DNA of 64,000 bases from Botryosphaeria dothidea (Eukaryota > Ascomycota > Dothideomycetes > Botryosphaeriales > Botryosphaeriaceae), in the NCBI GenBank assembly GCA_011503125.2, contig WWBZ02000008.1, positions 1,054,001-1,118,000 of the forward strand. The letters are read 5' to 3'. The notes below the pieces were generated by a model that searched no databases, had not been told where the DNA came from, and saw nothing but the letters and a program-made list of their open reading frames with translations. This document shows, piece after piece, positions 1 to 12,259 of this stretch. Made by a program: the position numbers and the translations under genes. Numbering within the stretch: the stretch's first letter is position 1; the number at the start of each line of letters is the position of its first letter.

Positions 1-2495
1 GCCATCAGCTCTCATCTGTTACTTCTTCGCTTCCTCACTCTCGTGTATTCTGAACGGACCATGCAACTTCCGAAGCATGGATACTACCTGCGCCATTATT
101 ACCTTGGTCGCCCTTGAAACCAAAATTCTAAGGACCGACGGGGCAGCATAATGTGTTTTCGGGAAAATACGGAGATAGAACGGATAAAGAGAGGAGAAGT
201 CGCTATAGGGAAGTGTGAGAAAGGCAGAAAAGAGGAATGTAGCCACATCTTGAGACCCTCTCCACGCGGGTTCTTTCCTTTTCATTGACAGTCACTCAAC
301 TTTGTTCGGATAACCATTCCCTCCATTCTTCCATTCGCTGCCTGGGCTATGGCTAATTCCGTTATATAGGTTCTCGTTTTCGTAATTCTCCTGCTTCCTA
401 GCCCTGGTGCCATTGATGAGAAAGCTGATTATTTGCTAGCATAAAGGATCTCCATTCATACGCTAAGCTTTCCCCTTGACTTCACTCGTTCCTTGCCGCT
501 CGCATTCCTGATAGGCACTCAGCATCTGCCCAACATTTCCTCCACGTCAATCTTGCTTCAGGTTCCTCATCAGCTTCTCGACGCGATGGCTAAACTATCG
601 AAAGCTTAATGCTACCACCCGCTATTATTCTACTACAGCCTCAAAAGACTGCGTGTAAATTTTCCGATCTAAGGCATTACTCGGAAGCTATGCTCAAGCA
701 CCATCACTCCATCTTTTTCCTGTCCACAAGCATTCTGGATGTTTTTGAGTCTCTTTTAGGCTACCTCATTATGTCGCGCCATTGTTACATCTCCACTCCG
801 CGTTATATCACTTGGAGCCCCCGCAACTGTGCCAGCTGTCTTCCTCTACCCTGAACTTTTTTTCATCCATATTGCGAACACCTTGCTACGTGGCAAGCCT
901 TTTGTTTTCCACCTTGACTGCCGTCGTCCTCTTTTGCCGTACGGCTGAACCATACCGAATCCTCTTGAGACGTTCAGTACGTTGCTTCATCAGGATTATG
1001 CTTCAGACTAGACAGGTCTTGGGAATCTGTCAGGTAATTAGTATTACGAGCACAAGAGGTATGTGGCGGGTGGCCAGCATTCTTGACGGGAGGGTTCGTA
1101 AAGGTCCCATCGGTCCAGCAGCTCTCCACCTCCCTGCGACATCCTCAGTCGGGATGAAGTCCTGCTTCGCAAACAGCCGCATGCATCTGGGCGTCTGTGC
1201 TGAAAATTCCTCCACAGAAAATCCCCGCAGATGAATCATTCTCGTCCTAGGTAAGTGGCACGTCGCTTGATGCCGTATTTGCGTGCTTCGAGGCGGTGCC
1301 GTCTTCTTTACGCATGCGCGGAATCCTCGATGAACCCGCTGCGATGTCCGCTGCTCCGTGTCATGCTGCTGTGCGAGCATCGACTTCTGGTCTCGCACCT
1401 TCTCTCACGACGACAACGATGACAGTGACCAGCCTACGAAGCAGGGAGGTGCATCATGGCAATGTTCGTTGCTTGGAATTGTTTTCCCGCTGCCTCTTTC
1501 CGGATTCCATCGTTGAGGAACCGGAAGTTTCGAGAGAAGTAAAGGTCCCAGTCGCAAGAGTTGTCCCAAATCTGGCCTTCAGCACCCCGAACTTCCACAC
1601 GACGAGTCTGCCCCGTAGCCTGCCACTTTTCGCTGGTGCCCGGCTGAATTCTTTGGACTCTTTCGTAGGTCCTGATCTCGGAGTTGGCAACCCTGATCCC
1701 TTGGCCTACCTACATCATTTACACCTCAGATCGATCGGCACTTCCCAAGGTGTCAGAGTCGCTCACAGCCTCATACCGGCCGCTACTCAGGGAACGACAC
1801 GTAGCAAAGGCTGCGGTACGTCCTGGCCATACTCTAGTAGCTGGGCGCTTCCCTCATCTGCTTTGTCACCATCGCACACCCAGGAAGTCGCGATGAATAT
1901 TATTGCTTTGAACCGGATGAAAGGGCTCAGTGTAGAGTACAATTGGTGTCTTCGCTTGTTTTGCCTCTCGACAGCATGCTCCTTATGCCGAAATCCAACA
2001 GGGGTACTGTTGGATTTGACAGTGAAGAGTTGTGAGGTCAGAAAATAGAGTGGATTCTGCCTATCTCCTGAGAGGGAGGTCGTTAGGCTTACTTATATAC
2101 ATAAAAGAGTGTTTGAATAACCGAGGAGAATAGAAGCCGATGTTGCTATCCGAAGCCTGTGAATATGAGGAGTTGTGACGAGGTGGCAAAGAGTAGGTGC
2201 TGATCTTAATGCCCGGAAGAATGATATAGTGAGGCAAAATAGTCTGACAGGTACTGCAAAAACAGACGAGCAACGAGATAGACTGTGGCGTAGAATCGAG
2301 GCCGAGTCGGAGCTGGAGACGCTCGACACCGCCGTGCTTGTGACAAAAACTTTCCTCTGCGTGGGTGTTTGAAGCGCCGCAAATCATCTCCCTCTCACCA
2401 GACTCTAGATCTGGCTCATCTGGTGCTTCTAGGAAGGCGCTGCCTGGCAAGCACCACTGCTATCGTGGATAATCACAATAAACATTTCCTTTTCT
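1..2495. other. No supported gene (5' stretch)
   Basis: Short open frames occur on both strands, the longest about 250 codons near 1.3-2.0 kb on the plus strand. None has recognisable domains, and their composition is Ser/Pro/Arg-rich, as expected of non-coding frames. No splice-linked set of frames could be assembled. A decayed gene cannot be excluded. Confidence 0.5.
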
Positions 2496-2738
2496 TCATC
2501 GTCGTTTAGCGCGAAGAGCTATTTCCTCCTCCATCTGCTTCTGCATGGCCTCAAGCGCTATCAACTTGCGCGACACAACCGTGGTATGAAGGCGCAGCAA
2601 TGACATGCCCGTCCTGAGTGCTGCGTACATAACATCGAGATTGGCAGCCTCCGGAAAGACCATTGGGTCATCTGATTGGGATTTTTTCCAGCGCAGGAGT
2701 AACATGAGCCGGGCGATAGCAGCGGATGATTCCGTCAT
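2496..2738 (-). CDS. Small coiled-coil hypothetical protein (80 aa)
   Basis: An 80-codon frame starts with ATG at 2738 and stops at 2496. The N-terminal half is hydrophobic/basic (a Leu-rich stretch followed by RWKK). The C-terminal 25 residues look like a short amphipathic helix with an EAMQKQMEEE run and a basic end (RAKRR). Codon use and composition are more protein-like than any neighbouring frame. I do not recognise a family. It could be a free-standing small protein or the last exon of a longer gene whose upstream exons are not apparent. No function is proposed. Confidence 0.45.
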   Translation of the reverse strand: MTESSAAIARLMLLLRWKKSQSDDPMVFPEAANLDVMYAALRTGMSLLRLHTTVVSRKLIALEAMQKQMEEEIALRAKRR

Positions 2739-5700
2739 GGTCGACTCGATCGATTGAGGAGGGGAAATTTGCTTTTGGCGTTTTACGGAGGATCAGATGG
2801 GTCGGACATTGTTTGCCGGTGGGGAATGTACCTGTCTATTGCTCATGGTTCTTTTCCGTAAGAACGTTTGAGGTTCCTTCACTGAAGAGTCTTTGGAGGA
2901 GCCGCGATGTTCCGATGAGTCTGCCGCATCTTTAAAGGGACTCTTTGCGTACGATCTCAGTTGCCTGAGAGCGCCTGGCAGCTGGTCTAGGTGATGTGCA
3001 GCTTACGAGTCTCTTGCAGCGGGTTTCTGCATGGCCCAGCGCACCGGGTCAGCCCGAAAGGCACGGCTTTGAACGTGATATGCTTTCAGTATGCTGATTG
3101 CCTTGTTCTACCCCATTGCTAAATCATGCAGATACTCACCAGCGTATGGAGCGAGCGTCAGCGCGGAGTGATTATTTGCATACAAAGATACTGCTTTGGC
3201 CGGCGATACCACTGAGCACAACCAGAGACTCTTGATCTCGATCTGATGTGCTCAAGAACATATGTGCCACCTACCTCTGGCGATTACGAGGCATTGAGCA
3301 GGGGCGTACAGAGGGGTTTCCTTTAGATGAAGGATCGGCTCTGCTTCAGCGTCCTCTTTTCGGCGGTCGATAAGGCTTTGTGATATCATCTCCTGGCTCG
3401 TTGTGGGGCTCACGTTTCCGACGTTCGAAGTTGCCAACATCGAGTTTCCTTTTTCCGTCGATCAGGACGGCTACCTGGGATCCCCCCGCGGGCGCGACGA
3501 CGATTGCAGCCGGGAATTGCAGGGGTATATGCATGCTGTATGCACGCTAACACGCCCGAACTCCTCGACGCAGTGTCGCTCTTCCGCCAGCCGGCAGGAG
3601 TGGACGTGGCAGCGACATACGTGCATTGCAGGTACCACAAGGAAGGCTCCTGCGGTAAACGGCCTCTTTGGTATAGCCTGCTTACCGACGATGGCGTTCC
3701 ATCACGCAGCCATTTCCCATCTCTATCCCGATATGCCCTACAGCATTCACTCCAAGCAGAAGACGCCAGTGCGTGTCTACTTTACCGTTTGCCCACAAGA
3801 CCATTGGGTAATCGACGATCCTCGATGTGCGCATAATGCGACAGGTCAACCCGGCACCATGTTGTCACACCGGCAGCGGGCGGCGGCGTCTCCAGGCTCA
3901 GCCTTCGCCGTGGAGCGATGCGATACGATGCGGCTTGCAAGATCGTCCTCGACCCCTGGTCCACGCAGCGTGCCACAGACCCTACCGTCGGCGCGAGTTT
4001 ACCGCCTGCAGTTTCGATGACGTGCATCTCGCCAGCCTCGCCGTGGCCACAGCAGCGCAGCAGCCGCGATCGTCACCGCCTCTGCCGCCTTTCCCACCAA
4101 CGCGGACCTCTTGGCCGGGAGGGCGGTTGAGACTGCATCGCCCGACTGCCGATGGGCGGATGGACCTGGTCAATCACACGACCGTACCTGTTCAGGGGTG
4201 TTTTCTGCGACGGTCAGTCGCGCGTTCTGCACGGTGGAGCGGATTTCGACAAGAAAAGCACTCATCCCTGCTCTTGACCGCGCCGTCCGCCACAGTTCCA
4301 CCGCGTTGTCCTCTTGATGGCGCCCTGGCTTGACGGACGCGCAACGGTCGCATCTACCGCACCCCCGGCTGCGCTCGAGAGAACAGCGTCAGTCATGATT
4401 GGAAAAGATGACGCCGACGCAGTCTTTCGTGTCCGACGGTTTTGATTGAATGAGAAGGAGATCTTCCTGATTCACCTCCTTCCCATTCACCACCACGAAG
4501 ACGCCCCGAGCGTGGCGGAAGGAGGTATCTTTCCATCCCATGCCTGATCGAGGGCCACGGCGCTCGGGCTTGGCTCCGGCGTCGCACTTCCTTTCTTCTA
4601 CACCACTGGCAACACCACAAGCCCTTTCATCACATCTTGACCAGGATATTCTGACTCGCTTTCCATTGGCTGCGAGTCTGAGAGGTTCTGGCGAAGATGC
4701 CGGAAACCCGTGTTAGCAAGGAACGAACACTCCAAGATAATATTCACCGAGAACTGAAGCGGACAAGTCCAAGCAGGCGCTACGAATTGTCCTCACCGCA
4801 CCACAACACTCTCGTCCGCTCCAGCTCCTGCCAAATCGTCCGTATCGACCCCGCTTGTCCTCCATCAATGTGCCTCACCGTATTCTCGCGCCATAAGAAT
4901 TATGGTCGAATGAGCCCGGCTCTGTCCGCGTATATGCAGACGTAGTCGTAGGAGGTTTGGGGTTGCGAAGCACTGGGGACAGGGTCGAAGAATGGTCCGG
5001 GTTTCTAAGTTCGACAAGGATCAGCACTGGCTAGAAGGTAAGACAGATCAAGAGGCAAAGGCAGTGGTGAAGCAAGAGGGTGCGGAGACAGGCGGACGAG
5101 AAACTTGAGGGTCGCTCCGGGCCGGGCCGCGGCCGCAGGTGCATGGTCGATCAGAAGGCGCCACCCCAACCACACTCGTGCTTCATTCCATCGAATCGTC
5201 TCTACCAGCCGCATTCCTTGCCTCCCATCGACCCGCCACCATCTTCGCCATCGCACCCACACATACCACGTCACCTATTCAGAGGAAAGGATTACCATCG
5301 TCACAGGCCAGGGTGCGGAATCCGACGGAGCCGATACCATACAGAAAAAAAGCGTGGGGCAGATCAGGGTAGGCTCGTGTTCCATGGTGTGTGAGAGCCT
5401 AGCGGACCCAGTGGAATGATGACAGCCGAGCAGGAACGGAACTGAGTTGGTGCAACCACACCACCATCATCGTCTAACGCCATCCAGCAGGTTGATCGCT
5501 GGTTGGCATCTGTCGCGTTGCACCAGGAATAGCGGACCTAGGCGTCTTCGTCCAGACGACGCTCGGCGTACCCTCACAACCAACGTTGACACCATCGCAG
5601 CAACTGCTTAGCGAGGCCTGTTGACTGGACACTTTGATTGGTCACTAGCATCTGACCATCTCTTGTGGGGGAGAGGGGGTCGGCGGTCGACAAAGGGAAC
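2739..5700. other. No supported gene
   Basis: Overlapping frames on both strands between 3.4 and 4.6 kb and near 5.0-5.4 kb reach 75-205 codons, but they shadow each other and show no domain, splice continuity or consistent composition. Nothing here is supported as a gene. Confidence 0.5.
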
Positions 5701-5720
5701 GGTAGCAGCCGGGAGGAGGC

Positions 5721-5861
5721 GTGGCCGATGCAGCGCTAGTATGGACCAGATCGCCCAAGCCTGATGACCTGTTGGTGTGCCTGCAGTGTGGGCGAGAGTT
5801 GCTGTCAGCGCCGGAAGTGAGTCCGCGGTATGAGCTGTGGCTGATCAAGGCCTGTGGACAC
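5721..5861 (+). CDS. RING-type zinc finger fragment (partial exon)
   Basis: The frame encodes a first zinc-ligand pair in LVCLQCGRELL, then the segment VSPRYELWLIKACGH, which ends exactly at a GTAAGT donor (5862). Cys-x2-Cys, a hydrophobic spacer and a C-G-H turn are the first half of a RING finger. From memory, a fungal family loosely called cell cycle control proteins carries an equivalent VSPRY..IKACGHVYCG segment. The second half (the Y-C-G-x-C loop) should lie in a downstream exon, but I could not place it convincingly before 6.2 kb. An in-frame stop lies just upstream, so an acceptor near 5708 is needed. This may be a real multi-exon RING gene or a remnant. Confidence 0.45.
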
Positions 5862-6585
5862 GTAAGTTCGCCGCCCCTCTTCCCGTCAGAAGTGCGTTCT
5901 CGATACTTCTGCCCTCATCATGATCCGGCTTTATCCCAGCTTCGAATAAGGCCAAGCCACTGCTAAAGCCGCGAGTGAAGGATCCCGATCAGCCACCCAG
6001 CCAGGGTCGTCCTGCCCACCGTCCGGGGAGTTGGCCCCCCTCGCCGGTCGGTGCCCCCGTTGCTCGTGTACGACTACGGAGGGGAAGGAGGAACGTGGCT
6101 GCGAGCGGTCATGGCTGTTCGAGGGAGCGCTGTCAAACGACGCGCTGGGGGGCGGTGATGGGCGATGACTGAATTGTGGCAGATGCCGCTGGGATCGTTC
6201 GTGGGCAGGCTACAATTTCTGGCAGAGGGCTTCATGGTGGGATTTGGATTCTCGAGCGTGTAGGGCAGAGGATGGGGTTTTTGGTTGGCTTCTTTAGCGT
6301 GGGGTTGCGGGTAGGCAAAGCAATTCGTCATTCTTGAGGGTGCAAACGCGGCTCATCCACACCCCGCTCCCCTCCACTTTCTTTGCCTCCGGCTCCGCGC
6401 TCTTGTGTTCATCTCCGCTCCCTGCGCCCTCATCCCACTGTAGCGCCTCTGTCTGCACGTGTTTCCAAAGTCTGAGCGTTCATGCGGGTTCGTTGTCCTT
6501 CCCCTTCCGTTTGAACAATCTATCTGAGGCCGAACCAGTGCCCCAAGCATCGTCCGCTGCCTTGATTGACCCGGATTGTACCACC
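5862..6585. other. Possible intron/exon tail of the RING fragment; otherwise no gene
   Basis: After the GTAAGT donor at 5862 there is a possible acceptor in CTTTATCCCAG near 5940. The downstream frame, running to about 6172, is Pro/Arg-rich and lacks the expected second pair of RING cysteines. The rest, up to the start of the C2H2 gene, probably holds that gene's 5' leader. Confidence 0.3.
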
Positions 6586-7220
6586 ATGGCCGGTTCGTGA
6601 CTCCCCTTCTCGCCTTGTCTTCTACTGGCTGATACTGGGGCCAACCAGAACATTGGAACTCTGCTGTTCAGAACGACGAACTTGGAATCGACTGGAGCTT
6701 TGCCGCCGCCGTCCTCGGTCCTGACAATCTCTTCGACCCGTTTGCGCCTGATTTTGCCCTATGGGATGCCTTTGTCAACTTCGATCTGACAGGCACGCCC
6801 GACGACACCCAATCTCTCGGATACATGCTGGGCGAGGACGAAGAAGACGATCCCACAGCGGGTATAGCGGGCGCTGTCACTGCTGCTGCTGCTGCTGCTG
6901 CCGCTGCTGCCCCCAGCACCGACGCCAGCCTCAACCCACCACCAATGCCGCTCCATCCCACCTTCATCAACGCCACCAACGCCGAGCCCGCCAACGCGCC
7001 ACCGCCGCGACCGAACCGGAACCCCCTTCCGGGCGTCCGCGCCCGCTTCCACGAGGACACCCGTCGGTGGCAGTGCGCCCACCCAAGCGGCTGTAGCACG
7101 ACCTTTTCGCGCCGCGGCAACCTGCTGCGGCACTGGCGCGAGATACACTACATTTGGTATCAGACGGCGTGGGGTTGGTGCAGACGACAACGAGTACGAC
7201 GGAGGCGGCGGCGGCAGTAG
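6586..7220 (+). CDS. C2H2 zinc-finger protein, one intron (192 aa)
   Basis: Model: join(6586..6592, 6649..7220). The first exon is only ATG GCC G. A 56-nt intron (GTTCGT donor, GCTGATAC branch-like site, CCAG acceptor) joins in frame to a long acidic, Phe/Asp/Trp-rich segment. Then come a poly-Ala run encoded by GCT repeats, a Pro-rich linker, and one C2H2 finger near residues 145-169 with spacing C-x5-C-x12-H-x4-H (WQCAHPSGC ... HWREIH). The tail is Arg-rich. A single finger after an acidic Ala/Pro-rich region suggests a nuclear DNA-binding regulator; that is inference from the domain. The 5' exon is supported by removal of an in-frame stop and by a well-placed Kozak-like ACCATGG. The target is unknown. 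Confidence 0.7.
6879..6912 (+). repeat. GCT/GCC trinucleotide run encoding poly-Ala
   Basis: An uninterrupted run of GCT codons followed by GCC/GCT inside the C2H2 gene encodes about ten consecutive alanines. It is a length-variable coding microsatellite candidate. Confidence 0.8.
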
Positions 7221-8240
7221 TAGCCGCAGCACGCGGAAGTGGACCACGGCAGGATTGGTGGTTGTGTTTGCGGAGGTTGGTTTTTCATGAAGATGGGCTT
7301 TGGACGACGTGATGATGCCCTGTGGCGTTTTGCTTTTTAGAAGAGTCTTGTCTGCAAAGACGGTAGTGCCTCGGAACAGAGATCGGACAGAGACTGGTTT
7401 GTGATGCACAAAAAAGGGGCGGATAGCAGGCGACGAAGAGCAGAGAATGTATAGTTGAACCAAGGATGCCATGTGTTTAGTGGTGATGCTGGCCTCGTCG
7501 ACGGCGAGGTGCGCAGAGGATCTGGTCGTGCGTTGACATCGGGAAAGGAGGTAGCACCACCCGCTGGCAGCCCTGCACGACCACAAGCTTACCACGCGAG
7601 AGCTACACGATCGATCGTCTTTCTTTTCTCCGTTAGTCGCATCGTTTTCACCACCCACCAATAGGCCCAAAATGGTAACCCTTCCAGACACATGCACAGC
7701 CATGTTCCACACACACACACACACACACACGCCTCCTTGCGCAGGATAAAAGGAATACACAGACTAACTCGTTTTAGAAAAAAATCAGTTGTTGTTGTCT
7801 TGACGACACGCGCCAAAAGCGCCTCCACCACCACCCCTCCCCCCACCGCCATCATGCCTCTCCAAGAGCCTACACCTAGGACCGATGCTATCGACGACGA
7901 CGGCGACCGCTATGATCATCAAGGTGCGTGCAAAGCCAACGAAGACCATACTCTGGTGGAACCAAGGACACGTGGCCCATTTCCCCACGTCCTGACATGC
8001 GCACGTGCGCGTCTTGAAAAGGTCATCAACGACTGGTCCAGCGTAGGAGGAGGCGGGAACCAGAAAACACGAGAGCGCCGCCGCATTTAAGTAGGCAACG
8101 GCAAATCCACGCGAGAAGGATTTGAAGTGGAGACGGGGAAGATGCCTAAGGAGCGATGCGGATGTTTACCGCCAGATGGCTCGAGTCTCCCAGAGTCGTG
8201 CTGCCGACTGGACGGGTCATGGCGAGAGTCGGCCTGGCTC
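7221..8240. other. No supported gene; holds a (CA)n microsatellite
   Basis: This follows the C2H2 gene. Overlapping frames on both strands between 7.4 and 8.1 kb are low-complexity, and several depend on the CA repeat. I see no domain or splice-linked coding structure. Confidence 0.5.
7708..7730 (+). repeat. (CA)n microsatellite, about 11 units
   Basis: An uninterrupted CA dinucleotide tract. It lies in a region without a supported gene. Confidence 0.95.
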
Positions 8241-8570
8241 TCATGCAGGACCGAAGGTCTCCGACTTGAAAACGCGGATGATTCGCACGGCGAGGAAGAC
8301 CTGCAGCTGGAGGAAGACGGCGTACGTATTGCGCTTGGGCTCGTTGGGGTAGAGAAGCGTCTCCTCGCCGGTGGGCGTCGCGAAATCACGTCTTCGGAAT
8401 ATGAATACGACGGGGATGGCATCTGGAGCGGAGAAGTATCGGTCGACCAAAGCCACCAAACAGCAAATAAGAACCTTTGAGGCCCACTTTGCGGGTGTCA
8501 TGGAATAGATGTCTATGACCTGGAGGACGACTGCTGCGCGTGATCTAGACCTGGTGGCTTGGTCAGCCAA
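8241..8570 (-). CDS. Possible small membrane protein or exon
   Basis: The frame has a hydrophobic stretch (KVLICCLVALVDRY), a charged loop with FRRRDFATPTG, and a second hydrophobic amphipathic stretch near FLQLQVFLAVRII before the stop. This is more protein-like than the overlapping Ser/Arg-rich frame on the same strand. No in-frame ATG begins the frame; a CCACCAG acceptor near its 5' end suggests it is an internal or last exon, but no upstream exon was found. No family is recognised. Confidence 0.3.
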   Translation of the reverse strand: MADQATRSRSRAAVVLQVIDIYSMTPAKWASKVLICCLVALVDRYFSAPDAIPVVFIFRRRDFATPTGEETLLYPNEPKRNTYAVFLQLQVFLAVRIIRVFKSETFGPA

Positions 8571-9408
8571 AGTCTAGGAAGCGAGGTTACTCAAGCCAGT
8601 GAAAACATGATGAGAGGCTCGTAAAGAAGTGCGGCAGGGCATTCCAACGTGTAACTGGTGGGAGAGTGATTGAGACACAGCATCCCTGGACACCGCGCTT
8701 AGGGGGGTTGCGGTCGAGCCCAATCAAAGCCCGCAACACGCGCTCTGCCGCATAAACGTTGTCCAGCTCCCACTGCTGTTGGATCTTGAGCAGCCCTCGT
8801 CACCTCCGCCTCGTACAACTGACCAACGTTCTTGACGTGCCCTCCCATGCGCCCTCAGACACCACCATTGGAGTTTATGCTACCATTGAATTCGTACACG
8901 TTGTCCGCCAGGTGCACTAGCCCGGCGCGCTCTTAGTGAACTGGTTGACTAGATTCGCAGCTGAATGCTGAAGGTTCATCCACATCTTCATGACAGTGAG
9001 CAAGGAGCCAATGTATAGATAATAAAAACTTTCATTCGAACGTGAGTGTAATCCTTTTTGCGAAACACTTCCAGCCGCACGAGGGAGAACGCTGCAGCTT
9101 GCCTTGCAGCAACTTCCAATCAGCCCAACCGTCCAGAGCTCAGAGCATAAACACTCTTCCGTGTGCGTGGCCACCCACCTCATTGACCCGAGATTATAAC
9201 AGAGAAAGCCGTCATCCTCGCCTCTCGTATCCAAACTGACGCTGGCTCCACATATGGAAAGGCGAGTGCTTATTTCCAAGAGCCAGCAATACGGCATGCG
9301 ATGTTGTGCCTACCTCCAATGCCAGCCTGTCGAGCACCAGTAAGAGACGAAGTCCCCGACAGATCGTGTCGAATCTGTTCCATGCATCTCGCAATCCCTT
9401 TCTCAGAG

Positions 9409-10003
9409 CTATTCACGCTGCTGCTGGTGGGAGTCCTCCGGCTCCGCTCTCGATTCGTCCACTGTATCGTCTGTTCCGGACGTACCATGAGCACCCATTC
9501 CGGCCCATGTAGAGCTCCTGGAGTGGAATATCTCCACGGCGGTCAGCTCGCTCGCCTTGCGCCGCTTCCTGGACGTCAGGCGCACGCCGCCTCGCGCTGG
9601 CGTGCTGCGCGGAGCAACGCCGGCGGTGTCGTGCCGAGGATTGCCTGGCGGGTCCGGCTGCGGGCCTGCGCGGTGGCCATCGTCGACGTCCCACACGGGA
9701 AGCGGAACGGACGAGAAGAACTTGGGCGCGGCGGCCGAGGCGGCGCCAGTCGGCGGCGAGAATGTGAACGAGTCGAGCCACGGCACGCGGGTATTCGATG
9801 GCGCGACGGGCGGGCCGGAACGGCTTGTCCTGTTGCGCGCGACCGGTTAGCGGACGACGGTCGTAGGGGGGCGAGAGAGGAGGTGGGCGCAACTGCTTTT
9901 GCTCGCTCGAAGGGGCGGCTGAGTGCCGGTCCTTGCTTGCCGTGCTGTCTGTGGCCGATGGGGCCAACGAGTGGCTCTCGTTGAGATTTGGAAGCCGGTA
10001 CAT
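9409..10003 (-). CDS. Hypothetical basic, Pro/Ser-rich protein, one intron (176 aa)
   Basis: Model: complement(join(9409..9829, 9894..10003)). Exon 1 begins MYRLPNLNESHS and is Ser/Ala/Gln-rich. Removing a 64-nt intron with a CGCTAACC branch site and a CAACAG acceptor moves the reading into the second frame without a stop. That frame reads VPWLDSFTFSPPTG, then VPLPVWDVDDGH, then a basic block TSRKRRK followed by ASELTAVEIFHSRSSTW. The basic block resembles a nuclear localisation signal. The donor (GTTGCG) is weak, so the exact exon 1 end is uncertain. A longer upstream frame exists, but its composition changes before this ATG. Family and function are unknown. Confidence 0.5.
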
Positions 10004-12000
10004 GTTGCAGTGGAGAAGCTTGTAGGGGTGGAGAATCACTGGACTGGATTGTGATGCGAACGGACGATCGGCGCGCCCAGGACAGGTTGGAAGGTTGAAC
10101 CGGCAGTTTTTCGTTCGAGATGAGACGTTTCTCGGGACGGGGAGGATGGGATGAAGTAATGCGGGGTCAGTGTAACCGCCGAGGGGAAAGAGGCTGCAGG
10201 GCTGGAAGAATCGCTTAGCGGTATACCCCTGACAGAAGGGCCGGGGTACGATTGTGGCGGTGCCAGGTGAGATATGAAATCTCTCTCTCCAGGGCAGGTA
10301 CACGCCCCATGGAATATTTACATGATGCGGAATGGCCCGTAGAACAATGCCTCCACTCAGAATAATGTCGATGATGCCAGATCATGACAAGGCTTGATTC
10401 AGCCCTTGCCTGAATTTTCGTTGTATTCTTTCTTAACCGTTCTGATTGAGGTCGGACAACTATCAGCACTGCCGTCTCCGTCGGCAGTTCTTTCTCCTGA
10501 CCATATGGGAGCAAATTGTCGAACACGGGCGAGCTGCATGGTATGCATCCTGTATGTCTGTTTGGCGTCGATGCTTGAGTGCAGAAATTTGTTGGCTGCA
10601 AGACGTATTATTCCCGGGACAATATATTGTCTGTTTCACAAAGCACTGCTACGCTTCCATTTGCATCTTGTATTTTTTATCCATTACATCTGTTCATGAT
10701 CTCTCTGGCAGCGTGGACTTGGACCTCATACACTCTTTTGCTTCCGACCTGGTCTTTTGGCTTGTGTAGAAATGTTTCGTAGCATGGGGGAGTGACGAAC
10801 GGGGTGCAACAGGGATTGGAAGCTGCGTTACCCCATTTTATGAAGGTATTGGCGCATCCTGCAGCGGGGATCGGAGCGAAGACTGAGAATCCTGGCATCA
10901 ACGTTTCCGACCGATTGGTCACAATGACAATGTCGCACGGAAACACCACATCATCACGCCGACCGTCAGCCCGGTAACCTTTGCGATAATTTCATGCCCG
11001 CGTTTTGATTAGAGGGGCTTTCCGCTCAAGTTCCCCTTGTCCGCAGGACCCGCAATTATTCATCTCGTTCGCAGTGAACGACCGGGAGGGTGAGCCGCAG
11101 CAGCCCTTCCCCGACACCATTGAGGTGATAAGTGGGTGGATGCGGGCTATCCAGCGGGAACTGGCAGTATTGACGCGCTCGAGATCCCCGCCGTCACTTT
11201 TCTTTTGGTCGCATCCGACCGCCCCTCCTAGGGATATTTCGTGCTTCGTATCGCACCCAAGCACTTCTCATGTGAGCCCATGCAGGAGAACGCAGACAGA
11301 TGACTGCAAAGGCTCATCTTTGCCACATGCGAATGCGTGTGCGTTCACATGGCACTCCAAACAGGCCCATGCACATAGCATCTGGTGACGATGAGGCCGA
11401 GCCGGATGCACAAGAGGAGAAATATTAGTGTAGTACATCAGACAAGAGAAGCAAGTCTCGCTTTTTAATGCATCTCGCTCCCTCATGAATCACGGTGTTC
11501 CTGAGTATTCCCATGTTCAAATTGGGTCATGCTAGCGTTGAAGACTAAGGATGAGCTTAAGCACGGCGATCAGCCTCGGAAGCCCCTCCGATTGGATCGC
11601 ACTCACCTTATGCAAGTCATCATCAGACAGACGCCGGTGCAACTCACTAATCAGACCAAAACGGGGTGGGGGTCTTCTTTTCTCGCGGCCCACCACCCAA
11701 AAAGAGAGGAAGAGCAAAAACAGAGAAGTACTCAGTGCAGGACGGCTTTGGCAGTTTGGGATGGCGTTGGAAGAGGTGATAGCTAGCGGCGAAGCTCTCA
11801 GAGAGGTAAAAGTCTCGACGTGTCCTCTCGCTCGTCATTGAAACGTCTGGCCATGGAATGCGGAGGACGCTACAGTTCTCAAGCGTCCGCCCACTGAGAA
11901 TGAAGACGAGTGGAACATCAGTCGCCTACGAGCGAGCGAACAGAGGCAGCGATTTTGTGGCACCGTGGCGGCTGCAGGCGAAAAAAGTCTGTGCATGCCG
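10004..12000. other. No supported gene
   Basis: Short unrelated frames only. One plus-strand stretch near 11.04-11.19 kb (FISFAVNDREGE ... VISGWMRAIQREL) is protein-like and could be a remnant exon, but no flanking exons could be linked. The downstream end merges into the pyrimidine-rich leader of the JmjC gene. Confidence 0.45.
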
Positions 12001-12025
12001 TATGCACCCCTGCCGTCGCTCGTCT

Positions 12026-12235
12026 TGTTTTCCAAGCAACTGTCTCGTTTTTCCCTCGCCTGTCTTGATTGCACACGGCCCGTTCTACTGTCTCGTTTTC
12101 CAGCCACGCCCCCCGTCTCGTTTGCACACAACCTTTCTTTCTGCTCAGCTCGCGTCTTATTTTTGCACACCCCGTTTTCCTTTGTACCATCAGCACTTGC
12201 ACAAATTTGCCTCTCATTATACGACATTCTTCCAT
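12026..12235 (+). promoter_or_regulatory. Pyrimidine-rich leader with degenerate repeats upstream of JmjC gene
   Basis: About 200 bp before the ATG is strongly CT-biased on the coding strand. It repeats two short motifs in alternation: GTCTCGTTTT-like elements (near 12041, 12091 and 12115) and TTGCACAC-like elements (near 12068, 12122 and 12161). CT-rich tracts just upstream of start sites are common in filamentous fungal promoters. The repeats may be binding sites or a decayed tandem array; function is inferred. Confidence 0.5.
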
Positions 12236-12259
12236 TGCTTCGCGTTCGCCCACGGAAAT

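Noticed and set aside
1296..2048. 250-codon plus-strand frame
   Set aside because: Low-information Ser/Thr/Pro composition, competing antisense frames, no domain or transcript signals.
3403..4333. Several overlapping plus-strand frames up to 205 codons
   Set aside because: Mutually overlapping with no splice logic and no recognisable motifs.
6759..7760. 333-codon minus-strand frame
   Set aside because: Crosses the poly-Ala run and the CA repeat in antisense, with runs of Ser and Cys-Val; no domain.
9301..9984. 227-codon plus-strand frame
   Set aside because: Antisense to the spliced minus-strand gene at 9409-10003, which shows better composition and a branch site/acceptor pair.
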